Position numbers and translations under genes: made by a program. Under the pieces are notes generated by a model that worked only from the letters and a program-made list of their open reading frames with translations, did no database searches and had not been told where the DNA came from. Positions 55,926 to 64,000 of a stretch of 64,000 bases of DNA are shown piece by piece. The stretch comes from an uncultured Clostridia bacterium (GTDB lineage Bacteria > Bacillota > Clostridia > TANB77 > CAG-508): the NCBI GenBank assembly GCA_947628715.1, contig CANRAW010000003.1, positions 16,914-80,913 on the forward strand, read 5' to 3'. Numbering within the stretch: position 1 is the first letter of the stretch; every line of letters starts with the position of its first letter.

Positions 55926-57054
55926 TTGAAAAATTATCGCAAAGAGGAGAAAAAACCACATATTTTAACAAAAATTTTAGGCAAAATCATTTTAGTATTT
56001 ATAATTTCAACAATTAGCATTGTTTTATATGATATGTACATAAATATAGAGATAGATAAAGAAGCTGATTACAATGCTGTAAAAATTGCAAATAAAGTAA
56101 ACACGGAAGATATAACTAATGTAAGCGATATGCTAGAAGTAACTTCAAAATGTGTTGTAGGTATATCAAAAATAGATGCAAATGATACTTCAATTTTTAG
56201 TATAAATTCAGAAAAAAAGTTATCTCTTGGAAGCGGTATTGTTATTTTAGATACAGGATATATCCTTACAAATGAGCATGTTAGCGGTGCAAAATACAGT
56301 AAATGCTATGTTACAATAGAAAATCGGAGAAGAATACCCAGGAACGGTGGTATGGTCTGATGCAGATATAGATTTATCTATTGTCAAAATTGATAAATAT
56401 GGTCTAACACCTATAACATTAGGAGATTCAGATAAAATAAAGCTAGGTCAAAGTGTATATGCAATAGGTAATCCAATTGGCTTAGAATTTCAAAGAACAG
56501 TTACATCAGGAATAATAAGCGCGGTTGATAGAACGATAAAAATTAAAGAAGATGAAGAACTTTCATATATGGAGGATTTAATTCAAACAGATGCAACAAT
56601 TAATAGTGGAAATAGTGGTGGTCCTTTGTTAAATGAAAAGGGAGAAGTAATAGGAATTAATTCAGTAAAAATAGAAGAAGCTGAAGGTATAGGTTTTGCA
56701 ATACCAATTAATATTGTAAAACCAATTATAGAAAAAATACAGTTAAATGGCAGGTTTAAAGAGCCATCAATAGGTATATATGCTTATGATAAAGAGGTTA
56801 TACAATATTTAGACAATGATGTAAAATTCGATAATGGAATATATGTTGTTTCAATAAAAAAAGATGGAGCATCTTATGGGAAAGGTCTTGCAAAAGGGGA
56901 CATTATAACAAAAATAGATAATATAGAATTAAATAAAATGAACGAATTAAGACAATATATCTATACAAAAGAAGTAGGGGATGAAGTGACGTTATCAGTT
57001 GAAAGAAATAAAACAAAATTTGAAATAAAAATTGTATTAGGTGAAAAGAGGTAA
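55926..57054 (+). CDS. HtrA/DegP-type serine protease with PDZ domain (one +1 recoding, TTG start)
   Basis: GSGIVILDTGYILTNEHVSGAKYSKCYVTIENGEEYPGTVVWSDADIDLSIVKID...TDATINSGNSGGPLLNEKGEVIGINS; 1129 minus 1 nt = 376 codons. Confidence 0.94.
56325..56328 (+). other. CGGA +1 recoding site (Gly) in HtrA gene
   Basis: GAA AAT CGG AGA AGA vs GAA AAT GGA GAA GAA TAC CCA GGA. Confidence 0.94.
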
Positions 57055-57137
57055 GATAAATATAGAAGTTTTATAAGGATAAATAAAAGCTCCGATTTCT
57101 CGGAGCCACAAGGTTAACTTACCTCATTATATTATTT

Positions 57138-58010
57138 TTATTTTAATCCATATAAATCGCCTTCGATGCAAAGTCTTGCTCTTACAACTGTTTTTTCGTC
57201 AGACTTTAGTGCATTTTCCAAAAATTCAGGATGTTCTATCAAAAACTTTCTCATAGTTCCATCAGGATCTTCAAAGAATTTATTAAGCATTGCATTTTGT
57301 TCTTCTGAAATTATGCCTAAATCAAGAGCTTTTTTAAACATATCAGGTGCAATTTGTACTAAAGAATAAGCATCTATTCCAAGAGATTTTAGTCTATCAT
57401 TTCCACCTTGCATCCTATCTACAACAACGACGCTCCATATAATTTCAGCCCCAAGTGATTGTACAGCTGGTATCCAAGCACGTACATAGCTAGAAGCGGC
57501 AGTAATTAAATCAGCAACATGTAAAACCTTTTTACCATTTAAGTTAGTTTTTACTGATGTTTCTGAAAAATCTTGATTAGAAACTACAGTAGATAAATCT
57601 TTAAATATTGTTATATGTGGTTTTCCTAAAAGATTTGCTACAATATTAGAGAAGAACCAATCACGTCTTTCTCCACCTGAAACATAATCAATTTCGTCAA
57701 CATTTAATGTATTTTTTATAAAAGAAACCATTTCGTCGATAACTTCTTTATAAATAGCATTATTGTTATATTGATTTAAAGTTTTTTCAAATATTTTTTT
57801 AGGAAGCTCTATTTTGTTATCTTTTTCTGCATCAATATAACTTAAAAATTGAGTTGCTTCCCCCTCACTTCCGTAAAGAAAATGAGTATTAATAAAGTAA
57901 GGCCCTATCTTTCCTGAAGTATACCAAAATGGTTTATTATCAGGACAAACCTTAAATGAATTTGTTTTAAACAAATACGAAACTAAATTACTCATAATAT
58001 TAACCTCCAA
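57138..58010 (-). CDS. orotate phosphoribosyltransferase-like protein
   Basis: Phosphoribosyltransferase-like region KVLHVADLITAASSYVRAWIPAVQSLGAEIIWSVVVVDRMQGG; beside pyr cluster. Confidence 0.65.
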   Translation of the reverse strand: MEVNIMSNLVSYLFKTNSFKVCPDNKPFWYTSGKIGPYFINTHFLYGSEGEATQFLSYIDAEKDNKIELPKKIFEKTLNQYNNNAIYKEVIDEMVSFIKNTLNVDEIDYVSGGERRDWFFSNIVANLLGKPHITIFKDLSTVVSNQDFSETSVKTNLNGKKVLHVADLITAASSYVRAWIPAVQSLGAEIIWSVVVVDRMQGGNDRLKSLGIDAYSLVQIAPDMFKKALDLGIISEEQNAMLNKFFEDPDGTMRKFLIEHPEFLENALKSDEKTVVRARLCIEGDLYGLK

Positions 58011-58263
58011 ACTTCACAACATAAAAGTTGCTATATGAAAAATCTAAAAAATTTCTAAAATAACCAAATATATAATAAAGGAAAAAACGTGTAAAGTCAA
58101 GAGAAATTCGATAAAATTAAGGAAAATGAGGCAAAATTTTGTTATAAATTACATAAAACACATAAAAAACCTCCTAAACTATTTAACATCTAAATATGGC
58201 AAAATATCTTGAAAATCAGTAAAAAAAATGATATGATTAGGAAAAATTTATATTTTGGGAGGA

Positions 58264-59544
58264 AAATTCATGAGTATATTGTTAAAAAATGGAACAGTAA
58301 TAGACTACGCAAGTAATACAAATGAAAAGTTAGATGTACTCGTACAAGATGGAAAAATTGCAAAAATAGGAAAGAACATAAACTGTCAAGCAGATAAAGT
58401 TATTGACTGTAATAATTTATACATAATGCCAGGCATGATAGATATGCATTGCCACTTAAGAGAGCCAGGTTTTGAACATAAAGAAACAATTGAAACAGGT
58501 TCAAAAAGCGCGGTAAAAGGTGGATTTACAACAATATGCCCAATGCCAAATACAAAACCAACACCAGATAATATAGAAGTTTTAAAACAAATAATAGAAA
58601 GAGCAAAAGAAGTTAACTTGTGTAATGTTTTACCTTATGCAAGTGTAACAAAAGGAGAAAAAGGAGAAGAATTAGTTAATTTTAAGGAATTAAAAGAAGC
58701 AGGAGCTGTTGGATTTTCAGATGATGGAATGCCAGTAGAAAACGCAAGAACAATTAGAACTGCAATGTGCGAAGTAAATAAAATTGGAAGTTTTATTGCA
58801 GAACATTGTGAGGAAAAATCTGTATCACAAGGTGCTATAAATGCAGGAGAGATAGCAGATAAATTAGGAGTTCAAGGTGTATTACCAGAGGCAGAAGAAA
58901 TAATGGCAGGAAGAGATATTGTAATTGCAGAAACAAACAATTTGCATACACATATTTGCCATATAAGTACAAAAACGTCAGTTAATATGATAAGAGATGC
59001 CAAAAAAAGAGGAGTAAAAGTTACTTGTGAAACGTGTCCACACTACTATTTCTTTACTCAAGATGAAGTATTAGAAAGTGGAGTAAATGCAAAAATGAAC
59101 CCACCTCTTAGAACAGAAAAAGATAAAGAAGCAATAATACAAGGCTTAAAAGATGGAACAATAGATGCAATAATAACAGACCACGCACCTCATGCAGAAG
59201 AAGAAAAACAAAAAGGGCTTGCATCAGCTCCAAATGGAATAATAGGTTTTGAAACAGCACTACCTGCTACAATAACAGCATTAATAGATAAAAACAAAAT
59301 AAATTACTTAGATATGGTTAGATTAATGTCTTATGGTCCAGCAAAAATATTAAACATAGATAGAGGCGAATTAAGGGAAGGAAAAGTAGCAGATATTACA
59401 GTATTTGACCCAGAAGTAGAATATACTTATACAAAAGAAAGTATAGTTTCAAAGTCTAAAAATACACCATTTATTGGAAAAAAATTAAAAGGAAAAGTAG
59501 AATATACAATTGTGTCAGGAAAAATTGTATATAGTGCTAAATAG
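58264..59544 (+). CDS. pyrC: dihydroorotase
   Basis: MPGMIDMHCHLREPGFEHKETIETGSKSAVKGGFTTICPMPNTKP. Confidence 0.96.
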   Translation, partial: KFMSILLKNGTVIDYASNTNEKLDVLVQDGKIAKIGKNINCQADKVIDCNNLYIMPGMIDMHCHLREPGFEHKETIETGSKSAVKGGFTTICPMPNTKPTPDNIEVLKQIIERAKEVNLCNVLPYASVTKGEKGEELVNFKELKEAGAVGFSDDGMPVENARTIRTAMCEVNKIGSFIAEHCEEKSVSQGAINAGEIADKLGVQGVLPEAEEIMAGRDIVIAETNNLHTHICHISTKTSVNMIRDAKKRGVKVTCETCPHYYFFTQDEVLESGVNAKMNPPLRTEKDKEAIIQGLKDGTIDAIITDHAPHAEEEKQKGLASAPNGIIGFETALPATITALIDKNKINYLDMVRLMSYGPAKILNIDRGELREGKVADITVFDPEVEYTYTKESIVSKSKNTPFIGKKLKGKVEYTIVSGKIVYSAK

Positions 59545-59562
59545 AAAGGTAAGATAGAAAAG

Positions 59563-60493
59563 ATGGAAAATGCAATTGATAATTTAATAGAAAAAATAAA
59601 AGAAAAAAACAACCCAACAGTAATAGGACTAGACCCTAGGTATGATATAATACCAGATTGTATAAAAAATAAATATTCACAAGATTTAGAAGGCTCTAAA
59701 AAAGCAATAATTGAGTTTAATAAAAAATTAATTGATGCAGTATATGACATTGTGCCAGCTGTAAAACCACAAATTGCTTTTTATGAGATGTTTGGAGTAG
59801 AAGGAATAAAAGCCTTTGTAGAAACGTGTGAATATGCAAAAGAAAAAGGCATGATAGTAATTGCAGACATGAAAAGAGGAGATATAGGTACAACAGCTAA
59901 AGCATATTCAAATGCGTCGATTGGAAAAACAAAAATTGGTGAATTAAACAAAAGTATATTTGATGTAGAATTTGTAACAGTTAATCCTTACCTTGGAACA
60001 GATGGAATCCTACCTTTCATAGAAGACTGCAAGACTTACGGAAAAGGCATTTTCATACTTGTAAAGACATCAAATAAATCTTCAGGAGAATTACAAGATT
60101 TGGTAACAGAAGATGGAGAAAAAATATATGTAAAAGTTGCAAAACTTGTAAATCAATGGGGAAAAGAATTAATAGGAAAATATGGATATAGTAGTGTTTC
60201 TTCAGTAGTTGGGGCTACATATCCAAAACAGCTAGAAGAACTAAGAAAAATAATGCCAAATTCATATTTCCTAATTCCTGGATATGGTGCACAAGGCGGA
60301 AAAGCAGAAGATATAGCACTTGGATTTGATTCAAATGGACTTCGGAGGAATTGTAAATGCTTCAAGAAGTTTAATGTGTGCATATAAATCAGAAATATGG
60401 AAAGATAAATATGCTGAAGAAGATTTCGCAGGTGCAACAAGAGCAGAAGCAATACGTATGAGGGACGAGCTTAATGCAAGCATAAATAAATAA
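59563..60493 (+). CDS. pyrF: orotidine 5'-phosphate decarboxylase (one +1 recoding)
   Basis: VIADMKRGDIGTTAKAYSNA; recoded C-terminus GLGGIVNASRSLMCAYKSEIWKDKYAEEDFAGATRAEAIRMRDELNASINK*; 931 minus 1 nt = 310 codons. Confidence 0.95.
60343..60346 (+). other. CGGA +1 recoding site (Gly) in pyrF
   Basis: GGA CTT CGG AGG AAT TGT AAA vs GGA CTT GGA GGA ATT GTA AAT GCT TCA AGA AGT. Confidence 0.94.
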
Positions 60494-60512
60494 TAGAAGG
60501 GAGAAACGAAAA

Positions 60513-61290
60513 ATGCCAGTACATGCTAAGTGTAAATTAGTAAAAAAAGAAAAGTTAAAAGAGGGAATATATAAATTTTCTGTAGCAGAAAAAGAAATTG
60601 CAAGAAATGCAAAACCACGGGCAATTTCTAGAAATTAGGGTAAAAGATGCAATAGAGCCATTACTTAGAAGACCAATAAGTATATACAATATAGAAGGAG
60701 ATATAGTTGAATTTATTTTTCAAGTAAAGGGAAAAGGTACAGAAATATTAAGTAATAGAGAAGTAGGAGAATATATTGATATATTAGGTCCACTTGGTCA
60801 AGGCTCATTTAACTATGAAGGAAAGAAAAACATTGCAATATTAGGTGGAGGAATCGGAGTATTCCCATTATATGAATTAGCTAAAAGAGCAAACAAAAAT
60901 GCAAATGTAAATATATACTTAGGCTTTAGAAATAAAGATGCTGTAGTTTTAGAAGACGAATTTAACAAAGTTTCAAGTAAATTAGTAATAACAACAGACG
61001 ATGGAAGCTACAAACAAAAAGGATTTGCAATAGACTTATTAAAACAAGATATAGAAAAAGAAAATGTAGATGCAATATTCGCTTGCGGACCACTTCCAAT
61101 GTTAAAAGCTGTTAAACAATATGCAGAAGAGAAAAAAATACCATGTCAAATTTCGCTAGAAGAAAGAATGGGATGCGGAATAGGTGTATGTCTTGGCTGT
61201 GCTGTAAAAGTAAATGCAGGAGAACAAACAGTTTATACACATGTTTGTAAAGCAGGACCGGTATTTGATTCAAACGTTGTTGAAATATAA
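60513..61290 (+). CDS. pyrK: dihydroorotate dehydrogenase electron transfer subunit (one +1 recoding)
   Basis: MPVHAKCKLVKKEKLKEGIYKFSVAEKEIARNAKPGQFLEIRVKDAIEPLLRRPISIYN...; Fe-S MGCGIGVCLGCAVKV; 778 minus 1 nt = 259 codons. Confidence 0.95.
60618..60621 (+). other. CGGG +1 recoding site (Gly) in pyrK (PGQF motif)
   Basis: AAA CCA CGG GCA ATT TCT AGA AAT TAG vs AAA CCA GGG CAA TTT CTA GAA ATT AGG. Confidence 0.95.
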
Positions 61291-61315
61291 GATAATAAAT
61301 GGAGGAAATTTGGTT

Positions 61316-62224
61316 ATGAAAACAGAAGTAAATTTAGCTGGAATAAAAATGAAAAATCCAGTAACAGTTGCATCAGGAACATTTGGATATGGTAGAGAAT
61401 TTAGTGAATTTATAGACTTAAACAAACTAGGAGGAATTGTAACAAAAGGAACTTCTCTTAAACCAAGACCAGGAAATAAGCCACCAAGAGTTTGTGAGAC
61501 AGTAGCTGGGATGTTAAATTCTATAGGGCTTCAAAATCCAGGGGTAGAATATTTTATGGAAAAAGATTTACCATGGTTAAAAAAATTTGACACAAAAATA
61601 ATAGTTAATGCTTGTGGCAGTTCAATAGAAGAATACGTTGAGCTTGCAAAGGTTTTAAACACTTTAGACATAGATGGAGTTGAATTAAATTTATCATGCC
61701 CAAACGTTAAGGCAGGATGTATGGCGTTTGGTACATCTTATGAAGGAGTAAAAGAAGTAACTTCACAAGTTAGAAAAGTTTTAGATAAACCATTAATTGT
61801 AAAATTAACACCAAATGTAACAGATATAACAGCTCCTGCCAAAGGTGCTGAAGATGCTGGTGCAGACGGAGTTTCATTAATTAATACATTGCTTGGTATG
61901 AGTATTGATATAGAAAAACAAAGACCAGTTTTAGCAAATAACATGGGAGGTCTTTCAGGACCAGCCGTAAAGCCAGTTGCAGTACGTATGGTATATCAAG
62001 TTGCAAATGCAGTAAAAATTCCTGTATTAGGTCTAGGAGGAATAGTTACAGGAGCAGATGTAATAGAATTTATGCTTGCAGGTGCAACAGCTATTTCAAT
62101 TGGAACAGGAAATTTCATAGAGCCAGAAACAAGTATTAAGGCAATAGAAGGTGTAGAAGATTACATGAAACGTCATAATATCGATGACATAAATAGTATA
62201 ATAGGAAAAGTTCAAATGAATTAA
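61316..62224 (+). CDS. pyrD: dihydroorotate dehydrogenase (catalytic, type 1B)
   Basis: MKTEVNLAGIKMKNPVTVASGTFGYG...VELNLSCPNVKAGCMAFG. Confidence 0.95.
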   Translation: MKTEVNLAGIKMKNPVTVASGTFGYGREFSEFIDLNKLGGIVTKGTSLKPRPGNKPPRVCETVAGMLNSIGLQNPGVEYFMEKDLPWLKKFDTKIIVNACGSSIEEYVELAKVLNTLDIDGVELNLSCPNVKAGCMAFGTSYEGVKEVTSQVRKVLDKPLIVKLTPNVTDITAPAKGAEDAGADGVSLINTLLGMSIDIEKQRPVLANNMGGLSGPAVKPVAVRMVYQVANAVKIPVLGLGGIVTGADVIEFMLAGATAISIGTGNFIEPETSIKAIEGVEDYMKRHNIDDINSIIGKVQMN

Positions 62225-62227
62225 AGG

Positions 62228-63121
62228 ATGATAAATATGATTCCAGATTTTTTTAAAGAGCTATTGGTAAAACAATATGGAATAGAAGTTGCAAATAAAA
62301 TAGTAGAGGGACTATCAAAGGAAAAGTATGTAACCATAAGAGTAAATACAATAAAGACATCTCCTGAAGAAATTAAAGAAGAACTTGATATAGAAGGCAT
62401 AAAACATAAAGACGTAGAGTGGTATAAAGATGCTCTTATTATTGAAAATGTAAAAGAAGATAAAATAAGAGAATTAGAAATGTATAAAAATGGAAAAATA
62501 TATATGCAAAATTTGTCATCTATGATACCTGTAATTATACTAGAGCCAAAAGAAAAGGAGAATATATTAGATATGGCATCAGCTCCAGGAGGAAAAACTA
62601 CACAAATTTCTGCAATGTCTAATAACGAAAGCATTATTACAGCGTGTGAAAGTAACAAAATAAGGGTAGAAAGATTAAAATATAATATACAAAAACAAGG
62701 TGCACAAAGAATAGGTGTAATGAAAGAGGATGCAAGAAATTTAAGCGATTATTTTTCTTTTGATAACATACTTTTAGATGCACCTTGCAGTGGAAGCGGA
62801 ACGGAAAATGTATTTAAAGAAAATTTCAGAAAAGAATTAATAAATAAGACAGTAAGATTACAAGAACAATTATTGTCAAAAGCATTGAAAATATTAAAAC
62901 AGGGAAAAACAATGGTATATTCGACCTGTTCAATATTAGATAAAGAAAATGAAGAAATACTCAAAAAAATTTTGCCAAAATTTAATGCAAAAATTGAAAA
63001 AATAGATAAAGAAAAATTCAAAGGGATAAATTTTTTAGACACAGAATTAGATGGAACTTTATGTATTGAACCAAATGAATTTTATGAAGGATTTTTTGTA
63101 GCAAAGATAAGAAAGATGTAA
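62228..63121 (+). CDS. RsmB/NOP2/Sun-family RNA m5C methyltransferase
   Basis: ILDMASAPGGKTTQISAMSNN; LLDAPCSGSGT; VYSTCSILDKENEE. Confidence 0.92.
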   Translation: MINMIPDFFKELLVKQYGIEVANKIVEGLSKEKYVTIRVNTIKTSPEEIKEELDIEGIKHKDVEWYKDALIIENVKEDKIRELEMYKNGKIYMQNLSSMIPVIILEPKEKENILDMASAPGGKTTQISAMSNNESIITACESNKIRVERLKYNIQKQGAQRIGVMKEDARNLSDYFSFDNILLDAPCSGSGTENVFKENFRKELINKTVRLQEQLLSKALKILKQGKTMVYSTCSILDKENEEILKKILPKFNAKIEKIDKEKFKGINFLDTELDGTLCIEPNEFYEGFFVAKIRKM

Positions 63122-63206
63122 ACAAAGGCAAAATTCGAAAAACATTTACAATATTAGTAAACAAATTAATATCCTCTTAATATTTTATATTAGGAGGATA
63201 TTAAGT

Positions 63207-63776
63207 ATGAACCAAAATAATTTTCAAGATGTTAATGACTATTTAATGAGATTTAGAGAAATATTATGCGAGATGGAATCTAAAATGCTATCACAAAAAA
63301 TTACAGACAGTATAACTGTTAATTTTATTATATGTATGATACCACATCATCAAGCAGCAATATATATGTGTGAAAATTTATTAAGATACACTAACTATCT
63401 ACCATTAATTCAAATTGCAAACAATATAATAAAAATGCAGACAAAAGGAATAGAACAAATGAAATACATTTTAGAAACAAAAATAGGATGTGAAAATTCA
63501 AACCAAGATGTTAATTGTTATATATACGATTATTTTAGAATTACGAAAAACATGATATCAAGGATGAGAAATAGTCCTAAAGGTCCAAATATAAATTTTG
63601 ATTTTACAGGTGAAATGATACCTCATCACGAGGGAGCAATAGAAATGTGCAATAATCTATTAAAATACCAAATTGATCCTAGATTAAAATATGTAGCACA
63701 AAATATTATACAAGAACAAAGCAAAGGTGTAAGAGAATTAGAAAATATACAAAGAAATTTATGCAAAAATTATTAA
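63207..63776 (+). CDS. DUF305-family protein, duplicated
   Basis: ICMIPHHQAAIYMCENLLRY and GEMIPHHEGAIEMCNNLLKY. Confidence 0.85.
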   Translation: MNQNNFQDVNDYLMRFREILCEMESKMLSQKITDSITVNFIICMIPHHQAAIYMCENLLRYTNYLPLIQIANNIIKMQTKGIEQMKYILETKIGCENSNQDVNCYIYDYFRITKNMISRMRNSPKGPNINFDFTGEMIPHHEGAIEMCNNLLKYQIDPRLKYVAQNIIQEQSKGVRELENIQRNLCKNY

Positions 63777-63832
63777 TTAAAACACAAACAAAGTTTGGAG
63801 CAAGAAGCAAAAAATCATACTATTTTATGAAA

Positions 63833-63863
63833 AAACTTGTAGAAAAATAACTACAAGTTTTTT
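63833..63863 (+). terminator. terminator after DUF305 gene
   Basis: AAAACTTGTAGAAAAATAACTACAAGTTTTTTT. Confidence 0.85.
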
Positions 63864-64000
63864 TCGTCTAATAGGAAAGGTATAAAAAAAGACTAATTAA
63901 ACTTCATTAAAAATTCTATAAACATGTAGTGTTACAATTGATGTGAAACAAAAATAGTATAGAAAAAAAGTGATTCAAGTAGTATAATTGAATTGTCAAA

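Overview
Low-GC Firmicutes/Clostridia-type chromosome segment spanning the replication origin. The minus strand carries rpmH-rnpA-yidD-yidC-jag-mnmE-mnmG-parA-parB and the plus strand dnaA-dnaN-recF-gyrB-...-gyrA. Other content: three tRNA-Ser genes plus a tRNA-Ser fragment, four more tRNAs, a split conjugation-type T4SS gene set around gyrA/dnaI/dnaD, a C-A-T-C-A-T-R NRPS (dipeptide-aldehyde type) next to a 7TM histidine kinase and an HD-GYP response regulator, a pyr cluster, an HtrA protease, a ParE-like toxin locus and a pseudopilin-like gene. MAIN OBSERVATION: many conserved genes look broken by a +1 frameshift, and every break is the same. An in-frame CGG triplet sits where the protein family needs glycine, and dropping the C (reading C-GGN as GGN = Gly) restores the full-length protein. 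I found 18 such sites in 12 genes: DUF4446, mnmG, recF, gyrB x2, virB4 x3, fabG, vanW-like x2, histidine kinase, NRPS x3, htrA, pyrF, pyrK. In my by-eye survey of all convincing CDSs on both strands I found no in-frame CGG used as an ordinary arginine codon; all other cgg strings are out of phase, intergenic or in tRNAs. The repaired lengths are exact multiples of three and several sites fall at invariant glycines (Walker A GAGKS, GyrB LPGKLADC, PyrK KPGQF, FabG DGGW). This suggests genome-wide recoding in which CGG is not an Arg codon and CGGN is decoded as Gly with a +1 shift, by quadruplet decoding or slippage at an unassigned codon. The closest precedents I know are mitochondrial (e.g. Perkinsus AGGY/CCCCU, turtle/bird/ant/glass-sponge +1 sites), not bacterial. 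All of this was read manually; no searches were run.
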